This document shows, piece by piece, positions 1 through 12,482 of a stretch of 64,000 nucleotides of DNA (its first letter is position 1; each line of letters starts with the position of its first letter). The translations under genes and the position numbers were made by a program. This DNA comes from Isoetes taiwanensis (taxonomy: Eukaryota; Streptophyta; Lycopodiopsida; Isoetales; Isoetaceae): contig JAJEKV010000024.1 in NCBI GenBank assembly GCA_021234155.1, forward strand, positions 15,332,406-15,396,405. Direction: 5' to 3'. The notes below the pieces were generated by a model. It was not told the DNA's origin. It made no database searches and saw nothing but the letters and a program-made list of their open reading frames with translations.

Positions 1-10
1 ATTCTGCACT

Positions 11-79
11 TTCACCCCACAGAATTTCATTCAACACAGCTTTCATTCGACATTCTTGCCATTTTTCACCCCACAGAAT
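11..79. repeat. 15-bp direct repeat
   Basis: The 15-mer TTCACCCCACAGAAT occurs at 11-25 and again at 65-79, about 54 bp apart. It lies just outside the inverted-repeat element that starts at 97. No function is evident. Confidence 0.6.
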
Positions 80-96
80 CGCCCCTACCCTGTTTT

Positions 97-404
97 CACC
101 CAGTCTAAATTCCGGGGCAGCGCGGAGACACTAGGCACGGCCACATGAGGGTTTTCCTTACCCCCTCCATGTACGTTTCCCCATACGGGAGAGGAGGGGG
201 CCTCCAACAAAAAGCAGAGGGCCTCCAAAATCTTACGGAAATTATAAGGGGAAGGGGGCTAAAAAGAGGGGTACAGAAATGTTGACCTCCGCATTTAATT
301 GGGGGGCCTCCACCCCTAAATTTGAAAAAGGGGGAAGGGGGTACCTAAAAAACAGGTCATGTGGCCGTGCTTGCTGTTACCACCCCGAAATTTAGACCGG
401 GGTG
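97..404. mobile_element. candidate MITE or foldback element
   Basis: The segment 97-148 is an imperfect inverted repeat of 357-404. Both arms begin with CACCC, contain GTCTAAATT and end in GCACGGCCACATGA when read inward. The arms are about 50 bp and enclose about 208 bp rich in GGGGG/CCCCC runs with no ORF. This size and shape fit a non-autonomous DNA transposon or MITE in the RPB3 upstream region. I could not define a clear target-site duplication, so the assignment rests on the arms alone. Confidence 0.45.
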
Positions 405-918
405 TAGTTTGCATTCAAAAATAAAAGATGATGTGTCACACCCCGTGGACAAGATAGCCTAAAAAAATGGGCCCGAGGAAGAAACCAGTGAACGACAAAT
501 ACCGGGGAACCCTTGCAGCCTACCTGTTGAAATCAAGAATTTCCGATATAAAAAAAAATCCTCAGGAAGTTTTCCGGTAAAAAACCATGGAATTCTTCAC
601 ATTTTCCGGCTGGAAATTAGTTTTTTGCTTAATGCTTCCTGCTAGCTTAAATTATATAGGAAATTTACCTTTTTCTGTATAAAGTTTGTCGCTCACTGGA
701 AGAAACATTTAGAAATGCATTGACCTCAAAGTCCAAGAGAGGACAGGGTAAATGTAAGAAATTGACAATTTAAAATGAGATGGGGTAAATTTAGTGGGCA
801 CGTGGGATACGAGGGATATCCATTGGAACGGTACTGAAACCAAACCTTCAATTTAAGTTATTAATCCACATTTCATTTGAAGAACACTGAGACACTGTAA
901 CAAAGGTTTGTAAGAAAA
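405..918 (+). promoter_or_regulatory. RPB3 upstream region and 5' UTR
   Basis: This stretch holds no credible ORF. It precedes the RPB3 start codon at 919 and must contain the promoter and 5' UTR. I see no convincing TATA box close to the gene, as is common for constitutively expressed plant housekeeping genes. The transcription start cannot be placed from sequence alone. Confidence 0.4.
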
Positions 919-2570
919 ATGGACAGCGGCATTACTTATCAGCGCTTCCCGAGCGTAAGAATCCGGGAGATGAAGGATGATTTTCTCAAGTTCGAGCTCC
1001 GCGAAACCGATGCCAGTATTGCAAATGCTCTCCGCCGTATTATGATCTCCGAAGTTCCCACCATAGCCATCGACCTTGTCGAGATTGAAGCTAACTCCTC
1101 TGTTCTTAATGACGAGTTTATCGCCCATCGCCTCGGCCTTATTCCTCTTACCAGTGATCGGGCCTCCGAAATGGTATTTTCCAGAGACTGTGATAAATGC
1201 GATGGCGATGGCCGGTAAGAATCCTCTTTCTCTGTTTTAGTTCTTTTCGCCTTCTTAATTAGCAGAGTACGGCATTAGTTCATTTTCGTTTTCTTGATTA
1301 ACAGTGTTATGGCCTATAAGAATCTTCCCCTTTCTCTTCTTAAGAAATGCTCTGTTTTGCTTCATGTTTTCTTGATTTAAAGAGAGAGTTATGGCCAGAG
1401 GTCCGGTCTTGAATAAGAATATTTTCGCCTTACAGATGATTAGGTTTGATTTACAGATGTGATTTCTGTTCAATTGAGTTTACATTAAATGTAAAGTGCA
1501 CTGGGGATCAGACGTTGGATGTTACCAGCCATGATCTTCAAAGCTCGGATCCTTTGGTTGTTCCTGTGGATTCTATTAGCAAGGAGGCAGAGGCTGATGA
1601 ATTTGGTGGCTCTGAGCCAAGGTAGACATTATTTTCAAGAAGCTAAATATATTACCAGAGCTTAAATATCTAATCTGTTGCTTTATTTCATTGTCCAGAG
1701 GTATCATTATTGTGAAGCTTAGAAAAGGGCAAGAGCTGAAACTTCGAGCAATTGCTAGGAAGGGTATTGGGAAAGACCACGCCAAATGGTCCCCTGCTGC
1801 TACAGTTGCCTTCCAATATGAGCCTGAAATACATATAAATGAGGGCCTTATGGAAAGCCTTACTCTTGAGGAGAAGAGGGAATGGGTAGAAAGCAGTCCT
1901 ACCAAAGTTTTTGACATCGATGCAAACTCTCAACAGGTACATCAGCTATTTCAGCAAATTATAAAAGCTTCTTCCTAAAAGATAATGGAGTAATTTTATA
2001 TCAAACAAATGGTTTTCAACCTTGAAGCTTTTGTTTTTATAGCTAGTATAGTATGCTCTGATAACAGTCAGGAACATCCATAGTATTAGTAGGCCTCTTA
2101 CGTAATACTTGAAATAATCGTCTATCCTCAATACAGGTTTGACAGTCATCTTAAGTGCAAGTGTTAGAGTTATATTTTCATCTCAGAGCTTAAAAAGCCT
2201 TCAGAAACAGTAACCTCGCAGAATTGAAATAGGTAGTTCCGAGAACATGAGAGATTTTGTAAGAACAGGATCCAAACTAAATATGCAATTTCATCTGCTA
2301 ATGCAGGTAATTGTAGTTGACAAGGAGGCATACACATACGATGAGGAGGTGTTAAGGAAAGCCGAAGCCATGGGGAAGCCGGGGCTTGTGGAGATATATG
2401 CAAAGGAAGATAGTTTTATATTCACTGTGGAATCAACTGGGGCTATAAAATCCACTCAAATGTTCCTAACAGCGATTGATATCTTGAGGACGAAGCTTGA
2501 TGCTGTTCATCTTTCAAATGAAGAAGTGGAAGATCAGTTTGGAGATTTCCAGACCCATCTAGGTAGATGA
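919..2570 (+). CDS. RPB3: RNA polymerase II subunit RPB3 (four exons)
   Basis: This encodes RPB3, the alpha-like subunit that pairs with RPB11 in the assembly platform of nuclear RNA polymerase II. Plant paralogues also serve Pol IV and Pol V. I read four exons: 919-1214, 1457-1621, 1699-1936 and 2307-2570. All introns are GT-AG, and the exons total 963 nt, giving 320 residues, which matches the usual plant length of about 319. Exon 1 carries the alpha dimerisation region ([35 protein letters not shown]). The exon 1-2 junction builds a zinc site with two CxxC pairs (CDKC and CDFC). Exon 3 has [15 protein letters not shown], strongly conserved in the family, and exon 4 closes the alpha fold ([17 protein letters not shown]). 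The ATG at 919 gives the family N-terminus ([11 protein letters not shown]). No frameshift or premature stop is present, and this is the best-preserved host gene in the window. Confidence 0.95.
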
Positions 2571-3735
2571 AATCCTGCACATGGGCTAAGACTCGGTCCT
2601 AACTATTTTTTGTACATCATCTAAAAAGTCTAAGCCACGGCTTTGCAATTTTGACGATTATAATGCAAAAAAAAAGGTATGCTTGCACGTGGATTGTAGT
2701 TTAGCGTCCAAATGAACATTATGACCTATGGTCCAAGAGGAGTCTATTCAGGTTCCAAAAACTTGTTAAGCCTCATCAGACAATTTGCCGCCTATAAATA
2801 ATACGTACCGGATTTAACCAGATTTTACACTAAACTATGTTATTTTATACTAGAATTTTGCGGGCATCCAAAAATCTAAACTGGAAATTTTGAATTCCAA
2901 CCGAAAAACCCCCACTTTTTCCAACCCTGAGTCTATTATCCTATTTATGTGGTGAGAGAAGCATGCTATTTTTGGAGCTCGTTATGAAATTTTCAATTGA
3001 CCACGCAAGCATGGACGGTGCTGCAGTCCAGTGAAATTTTCATATGATATTTTAACGCTAAAATTCTCCGACAAAAATAATAATAATATAAAATGATGTC
3101 TGTTCTTAAGATTAATTCAAGCCTGGAATAGGTCGATTCAAGACCAACAAGGGTTGATCCAAGGCTGGTTCTAGTTCCATAATCAAGGCTTGCTTGAGAA
3201 GATTGAACATAACTTAACGTATCTAGGAGTCTGATGAGGAGGCCTATAAAAAAAAGGACCTGCAGAAGAGCCATATTCGGCATAAACCACGCCATGTGAC
3301 CTTTCTATTGCATCCGACAACAACCTTGCAATCTTGTGCAAGCGCAAAAGCGACACCGTCCAAAAGTTTCAACATGAGATCAACAGAGGAGACAACTTCT
3401 CTTTGGCTGATAGAACCCTATATACTAGTAATAAACACTTGCTTCAAATTACTGTAAAATTCCCCTCTAGTTATCTCCGCCCGATTAGGGTTAGAATTCC
3501 TTAAAAAGTGGAAATCCTTCCAAATTTCCAACAAATCTAGAAGAGTTTCCATATTTGAAGCCCGGAAGGGTTTCCCTTCAAGAAAAATCTAAAAGAGGAT
3601 TTCTTAAGTGGAGTGGCAGCCACACAAAATAAATTTAACCAATTTAATGCATATGGCCAGTTTTGGACGAAGCATTTTTGGAAAGAAAACTTTTTGTTCT
3701 CAGCTTGATCTCATTCTTTTCCGATTTGTTCGCCG
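2571..3735. other. RPB3 3' flank, no gene seen
   Basis: This contains the RPB3 3' UTR region and AT-rich intergenic sequence. An A9 run lies near 2666. I found no coding region, RNA gene or recognisable mobile element in it. Confidence 0.5.
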
Positions 3736-3796
3736 ATTGAGGATCCAAAGCATGCGATCAGAAGTGTTGAGGATCCAGAGCATGTGATCGGGAACT
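3736..3796. repeat. 31-bp tandem duplication
   Basis: Two adjacent diverged copies of about 31 bp both contain TTGAGGATCCA followed by AGCATG and GATC. They lie about 140 bp upstream of the methyltransferase-like gene, within its possible 5' region. Confidence 0.55.
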
Positions 3797-3934
3797 GTTA
3801 CCAGGTAAAGAAATGCTGGTTGTAGTTGATTCTTGGATTAGGAAATAATTTGCTAATTTTTAATCTTTGCATGCGTACATGAAACCATCGAGGTCAATAA
3901 GTATATATGATATGGTTCAAAAATATGCTAACGT

Positions 3935-5240
3935 ATGGAGGATCCGACCGTCAAGAATCGAGATCATGTATTACCTGACAATATCCGACTCTACCTTGAG
4001 CCTTCTTACTGGTTAGTGTAAGCTACCTTGAATTATAGAAATTTACTCTCAAGTTTAGGGTTTATCTTTGCTGATATATAGAAGTTTAGGGACGGGAGGT
4101 TCGCCCAGGAGAAGCATTACCAATGGTTCAAAGATTATTCGCAGTTCCGCCATCCTGTGCTCCAGCATCTAAACAAAAGTGATGGGGTAAAATTTCTTTT
4201 GTATTCTAATCTGAGACATGTCTTATTGGAACTTGTTCGTTTCGGTTTTAGAGCTGGGATGTGGAAATTCTATCATGGATGAAAAGATATATGGGGATGG
4301 TTTTACTCAAATACAGATCTCTCTAAAGTTACCATTGAACACAAGAAAAAGAGATTCATAGCTAGGGGATATGATGGTCAGTGTTTTGATGTTTGTCCTA
4401 TATTGATTAAGATTTAACATGTGATGCAGCCATTAAGTTGGGCATTGCTGATGTAACCAGTTTACCATTTAAAGATTGCAGTTTTGATGTTATAATCGAG
4501 AAGGGAGTGATGGTAAACATTTGTTTCTTTAATTTGACACGTGGCAGCATAATGCAAAAGAAATATGGTTAATTAGAGCGGTTGGAAATAAAATCATTAT
4601 GGCTGCATTAGCTGAGAAACATTTTAGTCTCTTGCATTTCACATTAATTTTACTTGAGTTACTTTAGAAAGAAGCAATTAAGGGACGAAGAGTATGAATA
4701 TATATGCAATACATATTGTCTATAAGGATGTACTTTCTGTGAATAGTGGTGATCCATGGGATGCAAAACTGGAGGCCAAAAAGAAAGTATTTGCAATGCT
4801 ACAGGAAGTACATAGAGTTTTGACACAAAATGGTATTTTCATTTCTATAACATTTGGCCAGATTGATAGATACTTTCCCTTTAATTTATAAGAAAAGGTT
4901 GTTTCAGAATAAGATTGTCTGAACTTATTGCAGCCACATTCTAGGAGACCCTTTTTTGAAGCGCGACAATTTACATGGTCTATGGAATACTTTAGTTTTG
5001 GAGATCTATTTCGTTATTTTTTTTATTCCTTGAGGAAGGTAGGCTTGTCAAGTCACTGCTCTGTTCCAAAAAGCCTTTGAGATGCATGCATTTAACATTT
5101 TGCTTGTCAGTTTTTTATAGGAAAAGGCACATGATAGCTGTGAAGTTCCTTCCATGCCCAAGGATGCTACACAGATGGATCTAATTCAGGAGCAAATGGA
5201 TGACGACAATTATCTCTTGACAACCATGCTAAATTATTAG
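3935..5240 (+). pseudogene. METTL13/EEF1AKMT4-like methyltransferase, decayed
   Basis: This is a relic of a class I SAM-dependent methyltransferase related to METTL13 and EEF1AKMT4, whose animal members methylate elongation factor eEF1A. Likely exons are 3935-4015, 4082-4186, about 4238-4376, 4430-4512, 4727-4861, 4934-5038 and 5121-5240. They give, in order, HYQWFKDYSQFRHPVL, the SAM motif LELGCGNS, FDVIIEKGVM, SGDPWDAK, HRVLTQNGIFISITFGQ, PHSRRPFF and FTWSMEYFSFGD, all in family order. The gene carries lesions. The coding frame before exon 3 has no AG acceptor where one is needed. A one-base loss in exon 3 near 4310-4320 breaks the frame. The exon ending at 4861 is followed by AT instead of GT. 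The final exon ends at a TAG at 5238. The order of exons is clear, but function looks lost unless these are sequencing errors. Confidence 0.7.
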
Positions 5241-5705
5241 ATACCATATGGAGAATGCCCTGCAATGCTTTCCGAATGGCTATGTATTTTCAGACGGCTA
5301 GGAGTTTTGAGAAGTTCCATCTATCTTGTTGTAGCATTATAACTTTTGAAAGAGATACTGAGATGTTCAAAGGGGAAGGCCTTACCAAGCATAGTAAAGC
5401 AGCAAAGTAGAATAGAATGGGCTAGTACAATGGGCTAGTACAATCATTACTACTAGGATTAAAAAACCCCTGCCTCGAAAGGTTTTCAAGGAAGGAAGGA
5501 AGGTATTTTTATCGTCCACGGAGACCAATCGGTCTATGGGACCCAATACAAAAGCGCAGCAAGTGGATTACTACCCACCCCCGCCCCGAAGGGTTTTCGA
5601 GGGAAAAACCGTGGCAGCAATCAGCCTGCTGACAAACTGTTCCAATATACGAAATACAAAAACACACAAATATATACACTCATGTACCGTACCCATAGTG
5701 CCTGA
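5241..5705. other. intergenic, no gene seen
   Basis: This stretch contains GGAAGGAAGGAAGG-type short repeats near 5490 and GGGTTTTCGAGG-like motifs, and leads into the LINE relic. Nothing coding is supported. Confidence 0.4.
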
Positions 5706-6800
5706 TCAGTGAGCAGCCAGGAGGGGGCAAAGATGGGCTCGCAGATCCAGTACCTCCTGAATGTACGACCCTAGGGCACGTACTGACGGTGTGTTCATCA
5801 GCAAATGTAGGGGCAAGTCCGGCCTTACTAAGGGAACGTAACTGGCCCGGATCTGACTGAATCCTGGGCAACTCTGGAAAGTGTGAGACTCATCCCCAAT
5901 GGCACCCTTTTGACAGCACTGACAAAGCCTGTCCTGGCGGGGCTCCCCAATCCACCTGCCCGTCTCGATGCGGAGATGGTGGGCACCTGTGCGAATGGAG
6001 GCAATGAGTCTCCGCGATTTTTCGGGGCAGGCGGGAACGCAGAGCTGCGCGGGCCCCGCCAACGCTGGGTTGATGTGCTCCTTGTAATGGGCCGCTTTGA
6101 CCTGCTCTAGAGCCGCCGGATCCCGTGAGCTTGTCAAGGAAGCAAGCGCCCGTATTCCCGCAAGTCGTTACGATTGGCCTCTGTGTCGGTACGCGACGCA
6201 TCTGTGCTCCTGCACCTTCCTTGACGAACCATTGATCTCTCTTACCCCTCCAACAAAGCCCCGAGCCGCCAAGGGGCCCATTGCCACAGTGAAGCCAGTG
6301 CGGGAGCCGAAGCATCGACCATGTTAACCACTTTCTCAAAGTAGACGATGTGTCTATCAAGGGCTGCTCACCGGCGGTAAGAATCCGGTTTCTGCAGCCA
6401 GAATCCGATAGGGGACCTGGTTTCACCCCGTGCCCGCGGCCAAAAATGCCTCGCACTGCCCAAGTCATTCCAGGTCGCCAAAGAGATGACCGGGCCCCAA
6501 ACCTCAACCCCGTACAGAAGGATAGGCTCGACCAGCGCACGAAACAGATGTGAGTGATGGCCCCAATCATAGAGCTCACCGGTGATCAAGTTCTCAATGG
6601 CATAAAGCGCCTTTCCCCTGGCGTCACACCAAGCGGATGGACGTCTCCCAACAGAGCGAGGAGGGGAACTCCACCCCTAGGTACTTGTAGGTGGGCGTGA
6701 CCTCCATAGGCTGTCATCGATATGTGAGTGCAGGAGGCGTGGGGTGGCGTGAAGAGGATATGAGAACCACCCTGGTCTTGGCCAGATTCACGCGCATACC
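5706..6800 (-). pseudogene. degenerate non-LTR retrotransposon, RT C-terminal part
   Basis: Read on the minus strand this is the C-terminal part of a LINE reverse transcriptase, broken over at least three frames. Near 6780-6800 it reads AKTRVVLISSSRHPTPPALT, then TPTYKYLGVEFPSS near 6690 (the conserved YKYLGV element after the RT palm). The thumb segment RALVEPILLYGVEVWGP follows near 6500-6545. Further downstream, 5706-6137 reads CQCCQKGAIGDESHTFQSCP, a zinc-finger-like CxxC...H...C cluster typical of the LINE C-terminus. It is GC-rich compared with the LINE at 16-21 kb and belongs to a different, older family. No poly-A tail or target duplication could be defined. Confidence 0.7.
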
Positions 6801-7799
6801 TTTATTAGCTTCTTAGGTCACAAAATATGCAGAACCCAACAACTTTTAGCCCATTTCTTACATTACATAGCATGCAATAACATATTTCAATTTCATTGGA
6901 TGTTTAGTAGATCATTTCATAATTTAAGAATGTTATGTATCCATCAACTATGGTTACCTTAGTTTGTGCTTCCTTGCTACTTGACTCCATTTTCTTTTTT
7001 AATAGGCAACTAGAATATAGTTTGAGTTCAACTACACTACTTTGAACCAAATAAATGTTCGTGGTGGCTTAATATTAGAAGGTATACGAAATGATGATAA
7101 TCTAAAAAACACAAATGCACGCGGCGGCCTTGGTCGCCGCGACAAACTCCTTGTAATTTATTATTGATTAAGTTTCAATATATTTTCTTTCATTAATAAT
7201 AAATCATTCAATAGTTATTACTAAAATATTAACTTTATAATTTAATTGATTTTGGCCTAAAACTTTTCCTAAAGGTGTTTTTGAAAGTATAAAAGTTTGT
7301 AAGTTGAAAAAGTTTCAATAGTTTTAAGTCAATCGCTTATTGAACCATTATATTTCATTTATAAATTATCAGAATTGCTAAATTTTAAATTTATTAAATC
7401 GCTAAAAATTAAAATTTTATATTCTTGAAATGTCTAATTCTAAATAGATTCAAGTGAAAATTAGTCTGAAAAGCAATTTTATGCTTTGATAACCATTAAA
7501 GTCTTAACTTAAAGATAAACTTATATAATTAAAACTCATAAAAATTATAACAATCAGGAAGTTTTAAATAATATATCTACTTATTTAAAAAGTTTCTTTT
7601 CCGGCAGTGCTAACGCCGGCGCTAACGCTTTTTCCGGCAAATGTTACGCCGATTTTTTTCATTTTCTGGGCACAATTTTTCTTCCTTCATTATTCTCTTC
7701 TGAGTTAATTTTTGATGGCAGGTGTGGAAGCGTTATTCTCGATGGCAGATGAAAAGATCGTGGGCGGCAATCTCCTCCGCCATCCATGATTAGATGTTT
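6801..7799. other. AT-rich intergenic region with short GC hairpins
   Basis: This is very AT-rich and holds no coding region. Two short GC-rich inverted repeats stand out: GCGGCGGCC facing GGTCGCCGC near 7120-7142, and an AACGCCGGCGCTAACGC cluster near 7610-7630. They could be relics of element ends, but I found no partner copies. Confidence 0.35.
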
Positions 7800-8498
7800 A
7801 GGGTTTAAATCCATCCATGCTTCCTCCCGATTCTACCCCAAACAATCTCTCATTTTTTCTTGCTCCTCTCGGTGGAGTATTTTACTACGAAAAAAATCGT
7901 CCAGATAAAGCTCTTGCTCTCCATTCTTGCTTTCCATTCGATTCTTGCTCTCCATTTGAGCCCCAAAGCAGTATTTTTTAGATTCTTTCTGCCACAAGCA
8001 TCTCTGTTTTTCGCCTCCTCTGTCTTCATCGGCATGCAGTTCTTGAGCTTGGATCATGAAGCAGGGTGTGTTTTTGCTTGACATATGCAAAAAAGCATGT
8101 GGGCGACACCCATCTTTTGAAAACCGCTGAACTTCATTAACAGACGCCACGCCCGCCCTCTCGGCCGGGCCACGGAATTTTAAGCCCTTCATTCGGCCGT
8201 CATGCAAAATTCATGAGCGGGAGGGAGATTCTTTTCTTGGATCGTTTTAGGCTTGAGCTGAATTTTGGAATTGAAATAGGAAATGGCGGTGTTGTGTCAT
8301 TGTTCTTGCAAAATTTATTGCAATTCATTCATCCGTCCCACTATGGACTGGAATTCCGCCTTCCCTCTTCTTTGGCCAAGAACCGAAAGTGCAATTTGAT
8401 CCCCGGCACAATTCTATCGGGCTTACAACAATTTCAGCACAATCCGAAAGATTTATGGAGTCTTTGCCTTAGTTTCAAACAAGAATTTTGATGACAAG

Positions 8499-11400
8499 AT
8501 GATTCCCTCGGTAGAGGTATGCCATAAGCTTACTGCCTGTTCTTGACTGCTGTGGACACTTAATTTTTAACTGTTGTGCCTTGATAGGAGAAGACGAACC
8601 TGCTGTTGTCCAAGATGAAACAAGAACAGAGGATATTCTACATGAAAACAGATATGAAGGTATGTTGTTAGTGCTTGTTTAGTGCTGTAATAACCAGTGA
8701 ATTTTGAAATGATATTGAATGTAAAAACTTCATCTAAGGTGGTGGATGTTTCTGTGAAGAAGCACATGCTGAAGTTGTGCTGAATGACACAAATGCAGAT
8801 GTAGAGGATCCAGGTAATTCAGGATTTATTATATTGTTGTTTGTTTGTGTAAAAAGAAACTTCATGACTAACCTTAGTTCTTGATTTATCTTTCCAGAAA
8901 TTGGTGGTGAATTTTGTTATGAAGAAACACAAACTGATTTTATGGCAGAGGAATTACATCAAAATGAGACACAAGCTCCAATGGATATTGAAGGTATGTC
9001 AAGTTGTATCTCCAGTTGTTTTTTATGAATCCTTTACAAATTAACTTTTGTTAGCTTCTTTAGGTGTTCTTTTTAGGAAGAAGAGAGTTGAACAAAGAAG
9101 AAAAGAAAGACAAAGACAGAGAGAAAGGGAGGCTGCAGGTGATGAACAAGCCAAGCTGAATGGTGATTTCAGCACACAAAAAAAAGAAAAGATTGTCAAA
9201 GAATATTGGCAAACTTGTTAATAATATGTGTAGGAATGCTAGTGAAAAAGATAGGGAAGATATTCTAAGGGGTGCAGCCAAATGGTTGCCTGGTCTAGGT
9301 GTTCAAACCACCAAAGAATTCAAAACAATGAAAGCTATAGTGGACAACTTGAAGGATTCATTTGCAGCCCACAAATATGCAAAGGATACAGATGCATGGA
9401 GAGCAAGAAGTGCTGCCATGGCTTACTCACAATGCCGACACAAATAGAAGGGCCTTTGCAAAGCAACTAAACCCGAATAGAAGAATTGTCTCTGTTGCTG
9501 TTAAGAGAAGACTTGCTGCTGAACATGGAGAAGGACCATGGTCAATGTTCAAGAAAAGCACTCGGTGACAAGCTTTCTTATGATCGTGGGAAACTTGTGG
9601 TTGACTTTTGGAGGAATAACACCGAGTATCACCTTGCAAAAACATGTGGTGAAGATCGGACTAGGCAAAGGAGTGAACATAATGCATCCCTTGCATTTTC
9701 TAGAGGAAACTCAAGTAAGTGTTTCTATATATTGATTTTTGTTGGCCTTTTAAATTCTTTTTATAACTTGTGAATTTGCACTTGCGTGTTACTTTCTATA
9801 AACGTTTTATTCTTTGAATATCCCAAGTTTGACTTGTCTTTTTCGATGTTTCATGCTCACAAAAACCACCATATGTAAGGAAGGTTAGGGATAGAGAAAC
9901 TTGTTGTTGTGTGTATCACATGAAAACAGATTTCATTAGGCAAGCAATAAATAAGGTTAGGCATGATGAGAAATTACATGGAGCTAGTCGCAAGTGCACT
10001 TGTGTGGTTTGTGGCTCTCAAAACTTGCATGGCAAATAAATGTACATACTCTTCTACCAAAGAGCCTTGGAGATCACCGGGTTTGTCCAAGGGATGATGA
10101 AACAGAGGAGTGGCATGCACATGACCTGCTTTTGACTCTCAAGTGCAAGAATTGTGGACCGCCAAGTTACCAACCTGCCCAAATGAATTGAAATACATTC
10201 CAGACACAACATTGAATGGAAGACCTATGACAAGGTTAGAATTCAGCTTTATTTTATCCCAAGTTATATCACATTGATCCTGTCATTACCATTGCGTACT
10301 TGAACCCATTGGAGAACCTCGTGCCTCGATGGCAAGGGAGGGTACAAGATTTCTACTAAACCAGTTACCAAACTGGTTTACAAATGCACAACTGCTGTAG
10401 AGATTATCCAGGAAGCCAAGAATGTCTTAAAAGAGTTTATACCACATAATTATGAAGGAAGATGGTAGGCCAAACAATTCAGGGAGTGTTTGGCAACATT
10501 TCCAAAGGACACCATAGTTTCTGTCATAGATTTTGCTGAGAATTATACTTTTAAGATTCAGCAAGAGATACAGAGTCTACACTGGAAGAATGATCAATGC
10601 ACAATTTTAGTGCATATTACATACAGACATGCAACATTGTCAGATGATCCAAGTTTGGATGAAAATGAGAGAAGAATTATAAAAGAGACTCATTTCTACA
10701 TATCAGATGACAGGGACCATGATACCTTGTTTGTGCAGTATTGTTTGAACAAGCATCATGTATTTCTGACAAAGAGGGCAGTAAAGTATAACAGACACAT
10801 CATGTGGTCTGATGGTTGCTCATCTCAGTTCAAAGGAGCAAGGAACTTTTATTTCCTTGGTAGGAACTACCATACCAATGGCATTCCAATAAATTGGAAT
10901 TACTTTGCCTCCTATCATGGCAAAGGTAACTACATTCTTTGTCAATGGATTTATAGTTTTAATTTGTTTTTTTTTTGTCGACTAATAATAGAACAGTGAA
11001 CATGATGGTGCCGGAGCTGCTATTAAACGAGCTCTTACACATGAGATGTTGAAAAGAGGATAGTACCACTTTTAAAAATGCACATGATGCAAGAGTTTTT
11101 TCCGGGTCAAGCATTTCAGGGGACAACTCCACAATCGAGGGCAAAGACAGTTCGGGTATGCTGAAATACCGCTTTTATAACCTTAGTGTGTCTTTGAAAT
11201 ACCGCTTTGTTGAATGTTATTGTGTGTTGAAATACTGGTTTCTTTCCTAAACAGGTTTTTCTGGGAAATTGGAGTAGACGAGGTTGATAGATCAGAAAGG
11301 TATGATTGTGCTACACTTTCTGGTTCAAGCAAGTTCCATTCCATCAGGCCAATTCAAGCTACAGATCCTACACAAGTTGCTCATATGGACTACAGTTGTT

Positions 11401-11997
11401 TCTGTCATAATTGTTGGTTAGGCAAACATGCCAAGTGCCCTAACGAAGGTAGAATAGGCACATGGCAATACTCGAAGCTAAGACCAGTGTTTGATTATGT
11501 GGAAGATGTTGTGGATGGCCCCTGCTTTTGAAGGTGATCCTCAATGGAAGTCCGATATTCTTGCGTTGGAGATCATTTTTCCAGAGAGTTGCGAGCCGCA
11601 CAACAAGGAGAATGTGGACTTCTATGTGCTGAAGTGCACAAAGGTGAAACATGTGGTGGAGAAGGCATTCAAAGATCCATGGGGCCAAAAGTTTGCCAGA
11701 AATGAGGTAGTTGTCACTGGTTTATTCTACAAGTTCTTAGGGGGCAGCAGATATGAGTTACTGGTAAATGAACCAGAGTGTAATGTTTATAGTCATTTGT
11801 TTACTTCTGTTTGTTTTGAGTTGACCAAGATTAGTGGTAACTATTTTGATCTGCCAGAAGATACACATAACCAAATATTGGACAGCTTGCCACAAAACAG
11901 TGCATTGATAGCTCAAAACTCAGTTGAACCTGCATCAAGTGAGCTGAATTTAACAAAAAGAACAAGAAACTCGGGGAAAAAGAAGAGAACAGCCTAA
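8499..11997 (+). pseudogene. DDE-type transposase-like gene, broken
   Basis: This is a multi-exon gene whose core resembles eukaryotic DDE transposase-like proteins. The N-terminus has short acidic exons with phase-1 introns (about 8589-8660, 8740-8812, 8899-8990), two of which carry GG-FC-EE motifs. A very basic exon follows (RRKERQRQREREAAG). A zinc-type segment, CTCVVCG, lies near 9995-10015. The catalytic-like block at 10490-10926 has VIDFAENY (first Asp), SDGCSSQFK (second Asp) and YHGKG, followed after an intron by EHDGAGAAIKRAL. The C-terminus at about 11255-11997 has a CFCHNC...C cluster and a domain ending in YELLVNEPE. Frame changes occur near 9425, 9555 and 11525, and a TAG sits just before the catalytic block near 10468, so the present copy looks inactive. 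I know this DDE pattern from uncharacterised proteins and cannot name the superfamily. Confidence 0.6.
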
Positions 11998-11999
11998 TT

Positions 12000-12482
12000 C
12001 TTTTAAATTGTACATTGTATACCATTCTATGATTGTAACCATTGTTACAAACCATTGTATTGAAATTTTAACCATTGTATTGTATGGTCATTGATTTGTA
12101 ATGAAATTCTAACCAATTCATTGTAATGAATTGGAATTGTGTTTGAATTTAGTTTGAATTGAATTTGATTGTCAATTGAATTGGAAATGTCTTTGAATTG
12201 TGTGTGAATTGAAAATGAATTTGAAGTGTGTTTGCATTGAAATTTGTATGACTTATACTTCTAACTTTCATACATAAGATATTCATAACAAAAGTGCAAA
12301 ATATCAAGCAAACATATCATTTGATTCAAGAGAAACTCTGTCATTTCATATAAGTGTTACACAAAATATTTCAAAAACTTACTGCACCTAAGGGGAAAAT
12401 TGGTGCAGTAAAAGCAGTATTGTCAACATAAAAAAGCAGTATTGTCAACATGGAGATTAAAGCAGTATTGCCAACATGAGGA
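12000..12482. repeat. TTGAATT-rich spacer between convergent genes
   Basis: This separates the transposase-like gene (+) from the coiled-coil gene (-). At about 12117-12240 the words TTGAATT and GAATTG recur irregularly, forming a low-complexity tract. A short repeat, AAAGCAGTATTG, occurs three times near 12410-12475. Both genes should terminate in this interval, but no single polyadenylation signal can be chosen. Confidence 0.45.

Noticed and set aside
7850-8207. ORFs before the transposase-like gene
   Set aside because: They overlap on both strands, have low-complexity composition and show no splice-linked continuation. This is more likely a 5' UTR or spacer.
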